Of a stretch of 52,557 nucleotides of DNA, positions 52,431 to 52,557 are shown one piece after another. A model generated the notes under the pieces. The model made no database searches. It was not told where the DNA came from and saw nothing but the letters and a program-made list of their open reading frames with translations. Each line of letters starts with the position of its first letter. Position 1 is the stretch's first letter. Where the stretch lies: assembly GCA_016869025.1 (NCBI GenBank), contig VGFA01000019.1, positions 1 to 52,557 of the forward strand. Direction: 5' to 3'. Made by a program: the position numbers and the translations under genes. The DNA comes from Armatimonadota bacterium. GTDB taxonomy: Bacteria; Sysuimicrobiota; Sysuimicrobiia; Sysuimicrobiales; Humicultoraceae.

Positions 52431-52557
52431 ATTATTGACCCTTGCATAAGTAATGGGACGATGGTATCTTCCCATGCATGAGACCACACGGGAGTCCCGC
52501 AGCGTTGGAAGCACGGCGACGCCGGGCCGTCGCCCTCGTCGCGGACGGGCTGGGCGT
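52398..52557 (+). mobile_element. Left end of an IS630-like insertion sequence (partial)
   Basis: The sequence changes character at about 52398 with GTGTCAACACCTCTGAGACA and becomes noticeably richer in A and T than the surrounding genes. It interrupts the dehydrogenase gene and then leads into a transposase-like frame. The other end, terminal repeat and target duplication lie outside the window, so the boundary is approximate. Confidence 0.65.
52479..52557 (+). CDS. IS630-family transposase, N-terminal fragment
   Basis: The first 26 residues read MRPHGSPAALEARRRRAVAL and then VADGLG. This is the typical opening of IS630-type transposases, an MRPxGSPxxLExRRRRAV segment before a helix-turn-helix. 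The gene continues beyond the window. Only the start can be judged, so the family call is moderate. Confidence 0.65.

Overview
This is a GC-rich bacterial chromosome segment carrying mostly housekeeping genes. The order clpC-radA-(PIN/TRAM)-ispDF-cysS-rlmB-sigH matches the Firmicutes arrangement. However, an lptF / lptCA / lptD-like cluster and several signal-peptide or lipoprotein genes point to a two-membrane envelope. I infer a deep-branching diderm of the Terrabacteria (for example an uncultured Sysuimicrobiota/CSP1-3- or Armatimonadota-like lineage); the exact phylum cannot be read from this window.

Region 1 (1-5500) is a 23S-5S rRNA unit with its own promoter and leader and no 16S gene in view. 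The 23S gene is split by three group I introns. By matching the flanking exons to E. coli 23S they lie at positions 1917, 1931 and 2593, and a 14-nt exon separates the first two. The introns look related and show three states of homing-endonuclease content: none, an internally deleted LAGLIDADG frame, and an apparently complete one whose frame runs into the 3' exon.

Region 2 (5500-10800) has a degenerate dipeptidase, a small lipoprotein, a DinB protein, a DMT exporter, an M20 peptidase, a PilT ATPase and rpoZ. Region 3 (10800-21200) carries a BsuPI-domain protein, the Lpt cluster, secreted proteins, a subtilase, and a higBA toxin-antitoxin pair lying between two copies of a 156-bp direct repeat derived from the 3' end of a lipoprotein gene.

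Region 4 (21100-27600) has tRNA-Met, tilS, ftsH, a cysteine hydrolase, a secreted 5'-nucleotidase and an ECF-type membrane protein. Region 5 (27600-38140) is a histidine-degradation cluster (hutH, hutU, ftcD, hutI) with an ASCH protein and KptA embedded, then two deoxynucleoside kinases, birA, and a pair of dehydrogenase/acyl-ACP-reductase-like genes.

Region 6 (38200-51400) is the greA, clpC, radA, PIN/TRAM, ispDF, cysS, rlmB, vanW-like, sigH, moaA stretch; its CysRS lacks a recognisable KMSKS motif. Region 7 (51400-52557) has tRNA-Thr with a duplicated 3' end, tRNA-Tyr, tRNA-Gly, and a UDP-glucose dehydrogenase-type gene cut by an IS630-like element that runs off the window.
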